A stretch of DNA of 64,000 nt, from contig JAHJGO010000023.1 in NCBI GenBank assembly GCA_018824405.1, positions 51,100 through 115,099 of the forward strand, read 5' to 3'. Below, piece after piece: positions 57,174-64,000 of this stretch. The position numbers and the translations under genes were made by a program. This DNA is from Gammaproteobacteria bacterium (GTDB taxonomy: Bacteria > Pseudomonadota > Gammaproteobacteria > Burkholderiales > Sulfuricellaceae). Each line of letters opens with the position of its first letter. The stretch's first letter is position 1. The notes under the pieces are model-generated. The model made no database searches. It worked only from the letters and a program-made list of their open reading frames with translations, and was not told the DNA's origin.

Positions 57174-57368
57174 TTACACGTTTGGGCGGGCGGTTTCCGC
57201 CCAGGCTTCACGGACATCGGTGGCTGCCTGGGACAGAATGCCAGGGACACGCTGCGCCTGACCGGCACTGCTACGCAGCAGGCCGAAGAGTACGCGTGCG
57301 CCACGCTTGACCAGACGCTCGGCGGGCTGGCTATTGGCCAGGGGAATGGCTTGTTGATAAACTTTCAT
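57174..57368 (-). CDS. Small basic protein of unknown function
   Basis: 64 aa with an amphipathic basic helix (AERLVKRGARVLFGLLRSS). A good AAAGGAG precedes the ATG at 57368. It opens a short minus-strand operon with the membrane protein at 56886-57161 and is itself preceded by a two-part hairpin leader. No family recognised. Confidence 0.55.
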   Translation of the reverse strand: MKVYQQAIPLANSQPAERLVKRGARVLFGLLRSSAGQAQRVPGILSQAATDVREAWAETARPNV

Positions 57369-57402
57369 GATGAAACTCCTTTGAAGTAAAGAACAAACAA
57401 AA

Positions 57403-57433
57403 ACGGCGCTGACCCAGGATGGGCAAGCGCCGT
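57403..57433 (-). promoter_or_regulatory. Two-part hairpin leader ahead of the 64-aa gene
   Basis: ACGGCGCT (57403-57410) pairs with AGCGCCGT (57426-57433), with an inner CCCA/TGGG helix around GGA. It lies 34 nt before the start codon on the minus strand, followed by TTTTTGTTTGTTCTTTACTT and AAAGGAG. It shares GGATGG with the DUF932 leader although the outer stem differs, as expected of a conserved structure. Confidence 0.65.
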
Positions 57434-57779
57434 GCGGTACGGGGTGGAAGGATGGATTCTTCTACCCCGATTCGGTGGCAGATCAGGCTGGGTAAACCAG
57501 CCTTACTGCATGAGGATCAAACGCGATCCGTGCTGTTCGGATTGCGATAACTTAGATTTGTGTAACGGAATTCATTTTTGCGGATAGGCAAAACCGAAAT
57601 CCGAAGTGGGTGGCGGTTTTTGGGAGGTGGGGGTGGGATGGATTGAGGGGGGAGTTCAAAAAAATATTATAAAAAATAGGGGAAAACCCTATGCGTGAAT
57701 TATTGCCATGATGGTAGCGTGGAGAAATAACAGGATGTTTCTGAATTCACACTCAGTAGCAAAAAACTTGAGGGGAAAA
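57434..57779. other. AT-rich divergent intergenic region
   Basis: About 345 bp between the minus-strand small-protein operon and the plus-strand genes. It includes a poly-A/T tract with AAAATATTATAAAAAATAGG near 57660-57680, and probably holds promoters for both directions. No convincing gene is seen. Confidence 0.5.
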
Positions 57780-58346
57780 ATGCGAATTTCACGCGATAGG
57801 ATGTCAGAGTGGAATCTCGGCATCAAAGGTCAGGGTTTGTCCTTGCTGATTCCGCAAAGAGATTATTCGGGCATGAACAAGCAGGAAGAGCAGCTACGAG
57901 TCTGGTTGCCAGACCCGGCAAAAATAGGCTTGGCGGAAATTTGTGAGCACGCGGAAATATCCATGACTGTTTATGTGACCGAATATTTTACCGAGTATCT
58001 TTATGGTCGGCATGAGCTACTGAGAATGCGTGCCAAACGATCCGGCCTGTATGAGCCAGTGCCGTTATCCGGCACAGTCAAGTACAACAGGGAAAGGACA
58101 GCTGCAGATATGCCACCTTCTTTGGGAAAGAGCATCTTTGCATTGAAGTTTTTTGTTCCAGCAAAAATCAAGAGCGATCTGCAAGCGCTGGCTAATCGCG
58201 CCCAGATCAGCCTGGGCGAATTCAACAGGGCATTGATATGTGCCCATCTGTTTGGGCGTGAATATGGCCCTCAGTTGCTGCTGGCAGTGCCTGCGCAGGA
58301 AAAGCATGTGGGCGATCTTTGGGAGAACAAAATTGAGACCAGCTGA
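57780..58346 (+). CDS. Unknown protein with ribbon-helix-helix-like segments
   Basis: 188 aa from the ATG at 57780 (MRISRDRMSE), which has GAGGGGA 4 nt upstream; a start at 57708 has none. Two stretches look like ribbon-helix-helix units: LRVWLPDPAKIGLAEICEHA and KFFVPAKIKSDLQALANRAQ. It may be a DNA-binding regulator of the element. No family recognised with certainty. Confidence 0.5.
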   Translation: MRISRDRMSEWNLGIKGQGLSLLIPQRDYSGMNKQEEQLRVWLPDPAKIGLAEICEHAEISMTVYVTEYFTEYLYGRHELLRMRAKRSGLYEPVPLSGTVKYNRERTAADMPPSLGKSIFALKFFVPAKIKSDLQALANRAQISLGEFNRALICAHLFGREYGPQLLLAVPAQEKHVGDLWENKIETS

Positions 58347-58398
58347 AAGGTTTGAACCAGGCAAGTTACCTTCTGATTTCTTTTTGGCGAGCACCTGA

Positions 58399-58791
58399 TT
58401 GAGTACCCATCTCATCTGGACCGATTCTGATACGAAACTTCTGAATGACATTCTGAACAACTGGGCTAAAAGTGGATTTGAAGGGGAGCTGGATACGCAG
58501 TCAGTGGATGAGGGCATTGTTGCCATTACCACGCGCAACTGGATACAGGTAGGCGCGCCTTTTGTGACGATGGAGATTCACAAGATCAGGGGGAAGATAA
58601 CCTTCTTCGGCGGGCAGAAAACACAATGGGTGATTCGGCTATTTTCTTGCGAGAGTTACGACAGGGCTTTTTCTGTCATGCATGGATGTGCGACGGGCAG
58701 GAACCTGCCCACCGCACTAAAAATAGCCATGCTGGATGTTGGTCATGGTTTCGCGAGTACCAGCAGTCTGGAAAGCTATTTTCGCGCATAA
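58399..58791 (+). CDS. Unknown 130-aa protein
   Basis: Starts at TTG 58399 (MSTHLIWTDSDTK). No known motif; a mixed alpha/beta soluble protein with two Cys (SCESYDRAF, HGCATG). It lies 52 nt after the RHH-like gene on the same strand. The start is uncertain because no strong ribosome site is visible. Confidence 0.4.
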   Translation: MSTHLIWTDSDTKLLNDILNNWAKSGFEGELDTQSVDEGIVAITTRNWIQVGAPFVTMEIHKIRGKITFFGGQKTQWVIRLFSCESYDRAFSVMHGCATGRNLPTALKIAMLDVGHGFASTSSLESYFRA

Positions 58792-58866
58792 ACCGTATTA
58801 GGCTTTGCACACTAAAAGCTGCACTGCCATGCATTACTAACGCGTAACTGCTGGAGCTAGAAAGCT

Positions 58867-59109
58867 ATGGGATTTTTTCGAAGTATTGCGAGTGGGTTGC
58901 TACAGGCGGCAAGCAATGGCAGGAATTCCACATTGCTTATCTTGATATTTCAGGAAAACCCGGGGTTTGCGCGATTAGCGTTTCAGCAATTCGAGCGATG
59001 TGTTGCCGAAAGAGGGCTTGAGCTTACTGATCAGTTGATAAGAGACGCAGAGCAGGAAGTTTTCAAGTATCCCAAGCTAACTATGGGGGAGTTCTTAGAC
59101 GGTTATTAG
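58867..59109 (+). CDS. Unknown 80-aa protein
   Basis: 80 aa, GGAG site 10 nt before the ATG. The N-terminus is hydrophobic and helical (MGFFRSIASGLLQAASNGRN), followed by an acidic helical domain (FQQFERCVAERGLELTDQLI). No family recognised. It is the first plus-strand gene before the 59.2-62.4 kb operon, 135 bp away, and might belong to it. Confidence 0.5.
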   Translation: MGFFRSIASGLLQAASNGRNSTLLILIFQENPGFARLAFQQFERCVAERGLELTDQLIRDAEQEVFKYPKLTMGEFLDGY

Positions 59110-59244
59110 GAATAACGTATCTGCAAGTGAGCGAGCCAGAGTAAGGACACAACGATGAAGCGGTAAGTCGCGAAGGCATCAAAGCATTCTGCGAGATCCT
59201 TTTCGACGATCCGCCTTTTTTAACCGAAACACGGGGAGCTGGTC

Positions 59245-60117
59245 ATGAACGCAACGCGCCAGGAAAGACTGCTCGGCGAGCTCAAGTATGCGCTTGCCGT
59301 AACGCGGCAGGACGACTTGAAAGCATGGGGCACACGATCCGCATCTCAACTTCCGACAATCGCCACTCGACGGATCAGGAATCTTGGCATGCTGCTATCC
59401 AGTATTGCCCGTTTCACCGGAAAGGAGCTGCTCAACGCCATTCGCGCCATGGGTGAAGGGCGATTGGGACAGCACTTGGGCAACCGTTCCGCAGCCGCCA
59501 TAGATGGCAGCATAGAGATCAAGAAGCGGGTAGAAAGCGCGGTTTCAACCGTTGCCAGTGCTTTGAGAAATGACCCAAAAAGTAATGCCCCTGGCGTGTT
59601 GGCTCTGGCAATGGGATTTCTTGTAGGCTCCGGCGGGTTGGATGGCAACGGGGGGATTCCGGACAGCGATCTTGCACTAGGCATCGAATGGCACCGCTCA
59701 CCCTTCACGCACTCGATTATTGCCGGGATTGTTGTGGAAGGCGCCATCCTTGCGCTAGTTGACTTGACCGGCGTTATCCACGACAAACTACCGGCTGAGT
59801 ATGACCCTTTCTGGGACAAGCTCCTTGCTGCCAAGGAAAGCATTGCGGCACGCCTCTCGCAAGGCGCGAGCGCGGGGATTGCCTACCATCTGGGCGTTGA
59901 CGCTGTTCTGCAGCCTGGCGCTTATCATGACTTGCCCTTCAGCATGCCCATGGAAGCGCACCAAACGATATTGGCCATGAATGCGGCTGCAGAAGCTATC
60001 GATGTAGGTCATAAACAATCCACAGGCGAGAGAGTTGTCAGTCAGGCAAGCGGTGTCGCTCAGGATGGGTTTAAGGCAATTGGCGCCGGATTGAAAATGT
60101 TGATTCCGGGGAAATAG
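59245..60117 (+). CDS. Putative membrane metal-dependent hydrolase (YdjM/DUF457-like motifs)
   Basis: 290 aa with GGGGAG before the ATG. The central region has a metal-hydrolase-like set: GGLDGNGGIPDSDLALGIEW (residues 130-149), HRSPFTHSII (His150, His156), AGIAYHLGVDA (His215, Asp219) and AYHDLP (His228, Asp229). Hydrophobic helices surround it (about 116-130 and 157-176). The HR-THS plus HL-D pattern recalls the YdjM-type inner-membrane hydrolases, but the rest of the protein is not recognisable. It leads a four-gene cluster: the zinc-ribbon gene starts 8 nt later. Confidence 0.6.
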   Translation: MNATRQERLLGELKYALAVTRQDDLKAWGTRSASQLPTIATRRIRNLGMLLSSIARFTGKELLNAIRAMGEGRLGQHLGNRSAAAIDGSIEIKKRVESAVSTVASALRNDPKSNAPGVLALAMGFLVGSGGLDGNGGIPDSDLALGIEWHRSPFTHSIIAGIVVEGAILALVDLTGVIHDKLPAEYDPFWDKLLAAKESIAARLSQGASAGIAYHLGVDAVLQPGAYHDLPFSMPMEAHQTILAMNAAAEAIDVGHKQSTGERVVSQASGVAQDGFKAIGAGLKMLIPGK

Positions 60118-60125
60118 GCACGAAA

Positions 60126-61061
60126 ATGGGAATCTTGAGCCAAGTGTTTGCAGCTGTCGCTGATGTTGCCATTACCGGAGCGGGTGTGCTATTCAGAGCC
60201 GCGAAGAAAATCGTTGATGCAGCAGTTCCCCGGATTCAAGCGGCTATCGCGGCAGCCAAAGACACATGGAATCAAGCACGCGCACAAAGAAGTGATGCAG
60301 ATATTGGCGGGGAATTGCAGGAGATAAACGACCACCTTGAAAAATTGAAACGACAGTATGAAAGAACCGGAAAATTTGATCATGACCTCGTTGAGCGACT
60401 TAAGGCCAGGCGGCGTGAGCTTAAAGGGGAGCTGCGCGAATCCGATGAATTTACCGCTGCGAGCGACATTGCAGAGAATGAGGCAGAATATGATTCTTTT
60501 GTCATTGATGATGACAGAACGCATATCATCGAGGCAGCAATGGGGCAAACCGTTTACAACAAGCCCTGCCCTATATGTAGTGGGCCTATGCGGCTCCAGT
60601 GGAAAGGCGGGCTAAGTGTAACGTCAACAAGTGACCTTGGATGGGGGTGTACCCGTTGGTACTGGAAGAAAAACGGTGCGCATGTATGCAATCACTGGGA
60701 GAAGCTTCATCCTGATGACTTCCAGATTTTTGCCAAGGCGAATCGACCTGAGTTCACTGAATTAACCGCTAGTCAGTTTTCTGGCATGGTGTTGGCGCAC
60801 CAACCAGAAGTGATCGACCGCATGGAAATTGTGCGTAAAGATAATCAGATAAATAGTGTGACCGCTTATCGCTGCCCCGGTCATGGTGAATCGCTCGTTT
60901 TGCGCAAAAAGATAAAGCACGATGGCACGCTGCTCGATATGTACTACCTCAGGTGCCCGCGCTGGGACGGGGATATGGGGTGCCAGTACATGGTTAAGTT
61001 GAAATCTCCTGCGCAACTCCACGCCTTCTTGAACGCCTCTACTGGGAAGGGTGTGTTTTGA
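60126..61061 (+). CDS. Zinc-ribbon protein with amphipathic N-terminus
   Basis: 311 aa. Residues 1-45 form an Ala/Val-rich amphipathic helix that could associate with membranes. A coiled segment follows at 60-105. The C-terminal two thirds hold two Cys clusters: Cys148, Cys151, Cys175, Cys188 (CPIC and GCTRWYWKKNGAHVCNH), then Cys250, Cys277 and Cys286 (RCPGHGE, RCPRW). The layout resembles a zinc-ribbon or topoisomerase-like C4 domain. No catalytic motif seen. Its stop overlaps the ATG of a micro-ORF (TGATG). Confidence 0.55.
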   Translation: MGILSQVFAAVADVAITGAGVLFRAAKKIVDAAVPRIQAAIAAAKDTWNQARAQRSDADIGGELQEINDHLEKLKRQYERTGKFDHDLVERLKARRRELKGELRESDEFTAASDIAENEAEYDSFVIDDDRTHIIEAAMGQTVYNKPCPICSGPMRLQWKGGLSVTSTSDLGWGCTRWYWKKNGAHVCNHWEKLHPDDFQIFAKANRPEFTELTASQFSGMVLAHQPEVIDRMEIVRKDNQINSVTAYRCPGHGESLVLRKKIKHDGTLLDMYYLRCPRWDGDMGCQYMVKLKSPAQLHAFLNASTGKGVF

Positions 61062-61186
61062 TGTCGGCTCCCCTCATTAATCCGGAATATGCTATCGAGT
61101 CGTATAGCCAGGGGGGCGCTTACAGGAAGGGTGGCGAAGGGGCCAAGGCCGTCGAAGCCTATCCTGATGAAAGAAACGTGTCATGA
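61061..61186 (+). CDS. 41-aa coupled micro-ORF
   Basis: The ATG overlaps the preceding stop as TGATG, and the TGA overlaps the next ATG as ATGA. The peptide (MSAPLINPEYAIESYSQGGA plus 21 residues) is Gly/Lys/Glu-rich with no known motif. Coupling at both ends is the main evidence that it is real. Confidence 0.5.
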   Translation: MSAPLINPEYAIESYSQGGAYRKGGEGAKAVEAYPDERNVS

Positions 61187-62382
61187 CGTCTGTTTTTTCG
61201 GACGATATGGACTCTGGTGATTGGGAATTTCTGATGGGAGGTCCTGATGACTCAGATGAGTGTTCAGCGCCCATTCCAGACGATTCGTGCGATGCCTACG
61301 ACTATTCGTTTGACGAGCAAGAACGCGTGAGCCATGACAGTTCATTGCAATTGCAAATGCAGGAGCCAATACCGATTGACTCATACGACAACGCCACCCG
61401 CGGCCTTACCATCGATGATTGGGAGAGGTTTTTTCAACGTCACGCCCCTCCTCTATGTGTTCACAACTTTGAGCTCCGCTATGTACCTGATGACTTATTT
61501 TGTTGGAGGCCACGCGAAGACTTTTTAGCTGACAAAATTCAAGAACAAGAAAAGAAAATAGAAGAACTGGCTGAGGAAAATGAAAAGCATCTTGCATACA
61601 TCGAAGCTCAAGCTGAACTGCCAAAGCAACAGTTTGAATTGGCGTTGATCAATCGGCAGTTAGATGTTCTTGAAGCCCTGTTAATAATCGGAATGGCCCC
61701 TGACACAAGACGTCGCGACAACCGAACTGCATTACTAAGGGCAGCGGAGTTGGATGATGTGGAATTGGCAGAGTTGTTGCTTACCTATGGTGCTGACCCT
61801 CTGGCCGAAGATGACTATGAGGTTTCACCCATAAAAATCGCCATTCGCAAGAAGGTTAAAGGTGTAGCACATCTACTTGCCCGTCGAATCCTTTTCAACA
61901 TGATAAATACAGTTTACGAAGAAGGTGACAATATCAATGAGCCCTTCAGCATCGCCGCGTATAACGATGGATGCCACAGCATGCTCGGATGGTTAATCGT
62001 ATTCGGTTTCCATGATTTGTTCAAACGTGCGTTGCAGCTTGGTTATTGCCCATTCGTTGAGATGCATGGAACATTTAAGGAATGGCGCTATGGACTGACA
62101 GATGACTCAAATGACTTCGATTCTCTGATGGAGTTGGCTGAGGAATATGGGCAGCCTGAAATACAGATTGCTCTTATTCAGTGGCGTAATCGACAAATCA
62201 TGATTGAGAAATCGCGAGTTCTTAGTCCACAGCAGTGGGAAAGCTATGCCGACGAGACAGCAGTCACCTTGACTGATTCTTTTGTCTTTGTTCCGCTTGC
62301 TAGTGATATACCCAATAGCAGACCCCGTCCCTGTGCAGAAGAAAACAGTACCCCCGATTTCGATGGGGAATGCCCCTTCTAA
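61183..62382 (+). CDS. Ankyrin-repeat-like protein of the 59-62 kb operon
   Basis: 399 aa. The N-terminal 60 residues are very acidic (MDSGDWEFLMGGPDDSDECS). A coiled coil lies at 117-145 (KIQEQEKKIEELAEENEKHL). Ankyrin-like helices follow at about 150-235 (RTALLRAAELDDVELAELLL, TYGADPLAEDDYEVSPIKIA), and a further helical region completes the protein. Ankyrin repeats suggest protein binding, such as sensing a phage or host factor. Coupled to the 41-aa ORF by ATGA. Followed by a 213-bp gap. Confidence 0.6.
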   Translation: MTSVFSDDMDSGDWEFLMGGPDDSDECSAPIPDDSCDAYDYSFDEQERVSHDSSLQLQMQEPIPIDSYDNATRGLTIDDWERFFQRHAPPLCVHNFELRYVPDDLFCWRPREDFLADKIQEQEKKIEELAEENEKHLAYIEAQAELPKQQFELALINRQLDVLEALLIIGMAPDTRRRDNRTALLRAAELDDVELAELLLTYGADPLAEDDYEVSPIKIAIRKKVKGVAHLLARRILFNMINTVYEEGDNINEPFSIAAYNDGCHSMLGWLIVFGFHDLFKRALQLGYCPFVEMHGTFKEWRYGLTDDSNDFDSLMELAEEYGQPEIQIALIQWRNRQIMIEKSRVLSPQQWESYADETAVTLTDSFVFVPLASDIPNSRPRPCAEENSTPDFDGECPF

Positions 62383-62560
62383 AGTCGAGATCAACAACCG
62401 GATGGGATAGTCTGTTCTGGGTAATACGGGCGTATGGCACATACAGTATTGCAAATATCTCAAAAATTGGGGTCGGATTTATGGTGTCAATGCAACAAGC
62501 AATTTAGTGGCCCTGAAGAGTGACTGATTATTGTTGGAATGGTTGAATTTCAGCCCCAGA

Positions 62561-62588
62561 CCATATAACATATGAATGTGTTATATGG
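62561..62588 (+). promoter_or_regulatory. Palindromic operator of the vapBC-like module
   Basis: CCATATAACA (62561-62570) and TGTTATATGG (62579-62588) form a perfect 10-bp dyad with an 8-bp spacer. Its right arm runs into the GGAGGT ribosome site of the antitoxin gene. This is typical of toxin-antitoxin autoregulation. Confidence 0.7.
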
Positions 62589-62595
62589 AGGTGTT

Positions 62596-62832
62596 ATGCA
62601 CTTCAACGTCTATATCGATGACCAGACCGGCCAACAATTAAACGCCGCCGCACAGCAACAGGGTCAGACCCGCAATGCGCTGATTCGCATGGCGGTCAGG
62701 GATTGGCTGGCACGCCAGAATCAGCCGAAATGGCCCGAGGAAGTGCTGGATTTCCAAGGTATGGCCGATATGCTACCCTTCGAGGCGGGGCGCGAGCAGC
62801 TCAAGCCCCCGGTGGCTGACCCGCTGGCATGA
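62596..62832 (+). CDS. VapB-like antitoxin (ribbon-helix-helix type)
   Basis: 78 aa from the ATG at 62596, 3 nt after GGAGGT. It opens MHFNVYIDDQTGQQLNAAAQ and has ALIRMAVRDWLARQ, a ribbon-helix-helix core; the tail binds the toxin. It overlaps the PIN toxin gene by 4 nt. Confidence 0.85.
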   Translation: MHFNVYIDDQTGQQLNAAAQQQGQTRNALIRMAVRDWLARQNQPKWPEEVLDFQGMADMLPFEAGREQLKPPVADPLA

Positions 62833-63227
62833 AGTATCTCCTCGATACCTGCACGGTCAGCGATTTCGTCAAGGGCCAGCCTGGTGTGCTGGCGCGTATC
62901 AAGGCAACGCCACCCCAGCTTATCGCCATTTCCACCGTGACCCGGATGGAAATCGAGTTCGGCATGCACCTGAATCCTGACCGCGCCCGGAAACTGGCGC
63001 CGGTTATGGATGCTTTTCTCTCCAGTATTTCCATCCTTCCCTTCGAAGATGCCGATGCCAAGGCAGCAGGGGCGATTCGCGCTGTGCTACAGAAGCAGGG
63101 GCAGCCCATTGGCACCTATGATGTCCTGATCGCGGGCTGTGCGCTGGCGCGGGGGATGGTGGTGGTGACTTCCAACCTTGGCGAATTCGAGCGCGTTGGC
63201 GGACTACAGGTGGAGAACTGGCGATGA
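62829..63227 (+). CDS. VapC-like PIN-domain RNase toxin
   Basis: 132 aa. PIN acidic residues are at Asp6 (YLLDTC), Glu41 (TRMEIEFG), Asp98 (GTYDVLIAG) and Glu119 in TSNLGEF. It probably cleaves RNA and is restrained by the VapB-like partner. Its stop overlaps the terminase gene start by 4 nt. Confidence 0.9.
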   Translation: MKYLLDTCTVSDFVKGQPGVLARIKATPPQLIAISTVTRMEIEFGMHLNPDRARKLAPVMDAFLSSISILPFEDADAKAAGAIRAVLQKQGQPIGTYDVLIAGCALARGMVVVTSNLGEFERVGGLQVENWR

Positions 63228-63637
63228 ACCTCACACCCCGCCAGCAGCTCTTCGTTTCGGAATATCTCATAGACGGCAATGGCGCGCGCGCGGCGCGCAG
63301 CGCCGGGTACAGCGAAAAAACGGCGCGTCAGATCGCGACGGAAAACCTGTCAAAACCTTACATTCAGGCCGCCATAACCGCAAAACAGCAGGAAACAGCG
63401 GTGAAATTGGAGCTTCGGAAGGAGCATGTCCTCCTCGCTCACATGGAGGCGATTAACCTTGCCAGAGCACAGGGACAGCCGATGGCCATGATTTCGGGAG
63501 CAAGAGAAATTGGGAAGCTCATGGGATTCTATAGCGTTGAGGCGGTCGAGTTCGTCTTGGGCAAGAATGAGGCGTCGCTTCGGGCTCGCTACGAAAGTAT
63601 GACGGATGCTGAACTAATGGCTATAGTTGACGGATAA
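63224..63637 (+). CDS. Phage terminase small subunit (orphan)
   Basis: 137 aa. LTPRQQLFVSEYLIDGNGAR and AARSAGYSEKTARQIATENL are the terminase small-subunit DNA-binding helix-turn-helix; the C-terminus is helical. No large terminase is nearby. In phage satellites a lone TerS redirects packaging of a helper phage. Translationally coupled to vapC. Confidence 0.88.
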   Translation: MNLTPRQQLFVSEYLIDGNGARAARSAGYSEKTARQIATENLSKPYIQAAITAKQQETAVKLELRKEHVLLAHMEAINLARAQGQPMAMISGAREIGKLMGFYSVEAVEFVLGKNEASLRARYESMTDAELMAIVDG

Positions 63638-63689
63638 TGTAAAGCCTCACTCGCTAATTGAATTGGCGATAGGTAAGAAAACAACGAAT

Positions 63690-63710
63690 GGGGGCAACTC
63701 TGGGGGCAAC
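63690..63710. promoter_or_regulatory. Putative integrase arm-type sites at the right end
   Basis: GGGGGCAAC at 63690-63698 and 63702-63710, with CCTATAAGCG following. The left end has the same GGGGGCAAC plus CCTATAGCG arrangement. Confidence 0.6.
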
Positions 63711-63772
63711 ACCTATAAGCGCTACCAAGTTATACCATTATCAACGGGTGTCTTGGCGGTTTGTTCGGTTGA

Positions 63773-63786
63773 GTGCGGGCCCACCA
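63773..63786. other. attR core
   Basis: GTGCGGGCCCACCA, identical to the tRNA 3' end at 39806-39819, without any tRNA body upstream. It marks the right boundary of the element. Confidence 0.85.
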
Positions 63787-63793
63787 TATAAAC

Positions 63794-63830
63794 AACGGCT
63801 TAGGGTTAACTCTCTAGGCCGTTTTCTTTT
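63794..63830 (+). terminator. Probable original terminator of the rpoD-tRNA transcript
   Basis: AACGGCTTAG (63794-63803) pairs with CTAGGCCGTT (63814-63823) with one G-T pair, followed by TTCTTTT. It lies 8 nt after attR, where the host terminator would be if the element were removed. Confidence 0.75.
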
Positions 63831-63956
63831 GCATGTGTTTCGTGTAGGCGTCATGTAGGTCGCGGATTCAAGTTTGAAGTGCAATTTTGATTAACGAGGA
63901 GATGGGTCAGAATGCGGAAGCATTTTGCTCATCAACCGCCAAGTCGAAGTTGCCCA

Positions 63957-64000
63957 ATGAACTACACACATCTGACCCAAGACGAACGATACCAAATTTA
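63957..64000 (+). mobile_element. IS30-family transposase, N-terminus only
   Basis: The frame opens MNYTHLTQDERYQI, the conserved start of IS30-family transposases, and runs off the window end. The insertion-sequence left end must lie between attR and this ATG, probably near 63,870, but I cannot identify the inverted repeat. Confidence 0.85.

Larger units (their letters stand above)
39820..63786. mobile_element. Integrated element of about 24 kb (PICI-like satellite or decayed prophage) at the CAU tRNA
   Basis: Bounded by 14-bp direct repeats of the tRNA 3' end. Contents in order: integrase, type I R-M locus with an unknown gene, AlpA regulator, primase/helicase-like protein, YqaJ nuclease, DUF1071-like annealing protein, DUF932 protein, unknown genes, a putative four-gene operon, vapBC-like pair and orphan terminase small subunit. 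No capsid, portal, tail, holin, conjugation or large-terminase gene is present. The set int-alpA-primase-terS is the module list of phage-inducible chromosomal islands; the recombination genes also occur in temperate phages and conjugative elements. Satellite status is inference. Confidence 0.75.

Noticed and set aside
57434..57779. Replication origin in the AT-rich divergent gap of the element
   Set aside because: A/T-rich, but I see no iterated direct repeats of the kind expected for initiator binding.

Overview
The window reads as chromosomal DNA of a chemolithotrophic, sulfur-oxidising betaproteobacterium (Sulfuricella/Gallionella-like; the genus is my inference). The reasons are a soxXYZAB thiosulfate-oxidation cluster, an MSHA-type pilus operon, and betaproteobacterial-style housekeeping genes: a Nudix-ThiE fusion, yacG-zapD, groSL with both CIRCE and a heat-shock promoter, and rpsU-yqeY-dnaG-rpoD.

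Layout of the backbone (1-39.8 kb). 1-8.45 kb is the downstream half of an MSHA-like type IV pilus operon: a TPR protein, the MshE ATPase, the MshG platform, a PilM/PilN-like fusion, PilO- and MshK-like proteins and two large pseudopilin-like proteins. 8.5-20.8 kb holds a DUF433/DUF5615 toxin-antitoxin-like pair, pmbA, yjgA, argJ, yaiI, a VOC protein, a lytic transglycosylase, three tandem J-like membrane/coiled-coil paralogues, an AT-rich TauD-like dioxygenase, a DUF815 ATPase, the Nudix-ThiE fusion, yacG and zapD. 21.1-25.2 kb is soxXYZA, a strong terminator, then soxB; soxCD is absent from the window. 25.2-32.9 kb carries a TSUP permease whose start is probably non-AUG, folB, plsY, a membrane protein, tsaD, a MITE-like element, bioA and a two-gene GMC dehydrogenase. 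33-39.8 kb is groSL, rpsU, yqeY, dnaG, rpoD and a CAU-anticodon tRNA.

Integrated element (about 39.82-63.79 kb). A P4-type tyrosine integrase lies immediately inside the tRNA. A 14-bp copy of the tRNA 3' end recurs at 63,773-63,786, and GGGGGCAAC repeats near both ends look like integrase arm sites. The element carries a type I R-M locus (hsdM-hsdS-hsdR) followed by an unrecognised 569-aa gene, then AlpA, a primase/helicase-like protein, a YqaJ nuclease, a DUF1071-like annealing protein, a DUF932 protein, several unknown genes, a vapBC-like pair and an orphan terminase small subunit. No capsid, tail, portal or large-terminase gene is present. This content suggests a phage satellite (PICI-like) or a decayed prophage carrying defence cargo.

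The best candidates for undescribed biology are: (i) the tightly packed operon at 59.2-62.4 kb (putative membrane metal-hydrolase, zinc-ribbon protein, a 41-aa coupled micro-ORF, ankyrin protein); (ii) the three tandem HPD-less J-like membrane proteins at 14.6-16.8 kb; (iii) the 569-aa gene behind hsdR; and (iv) a family of hairpin leaders ahead of the element's recombination genes. An IS30-family transposase begins at the right edge of the window.
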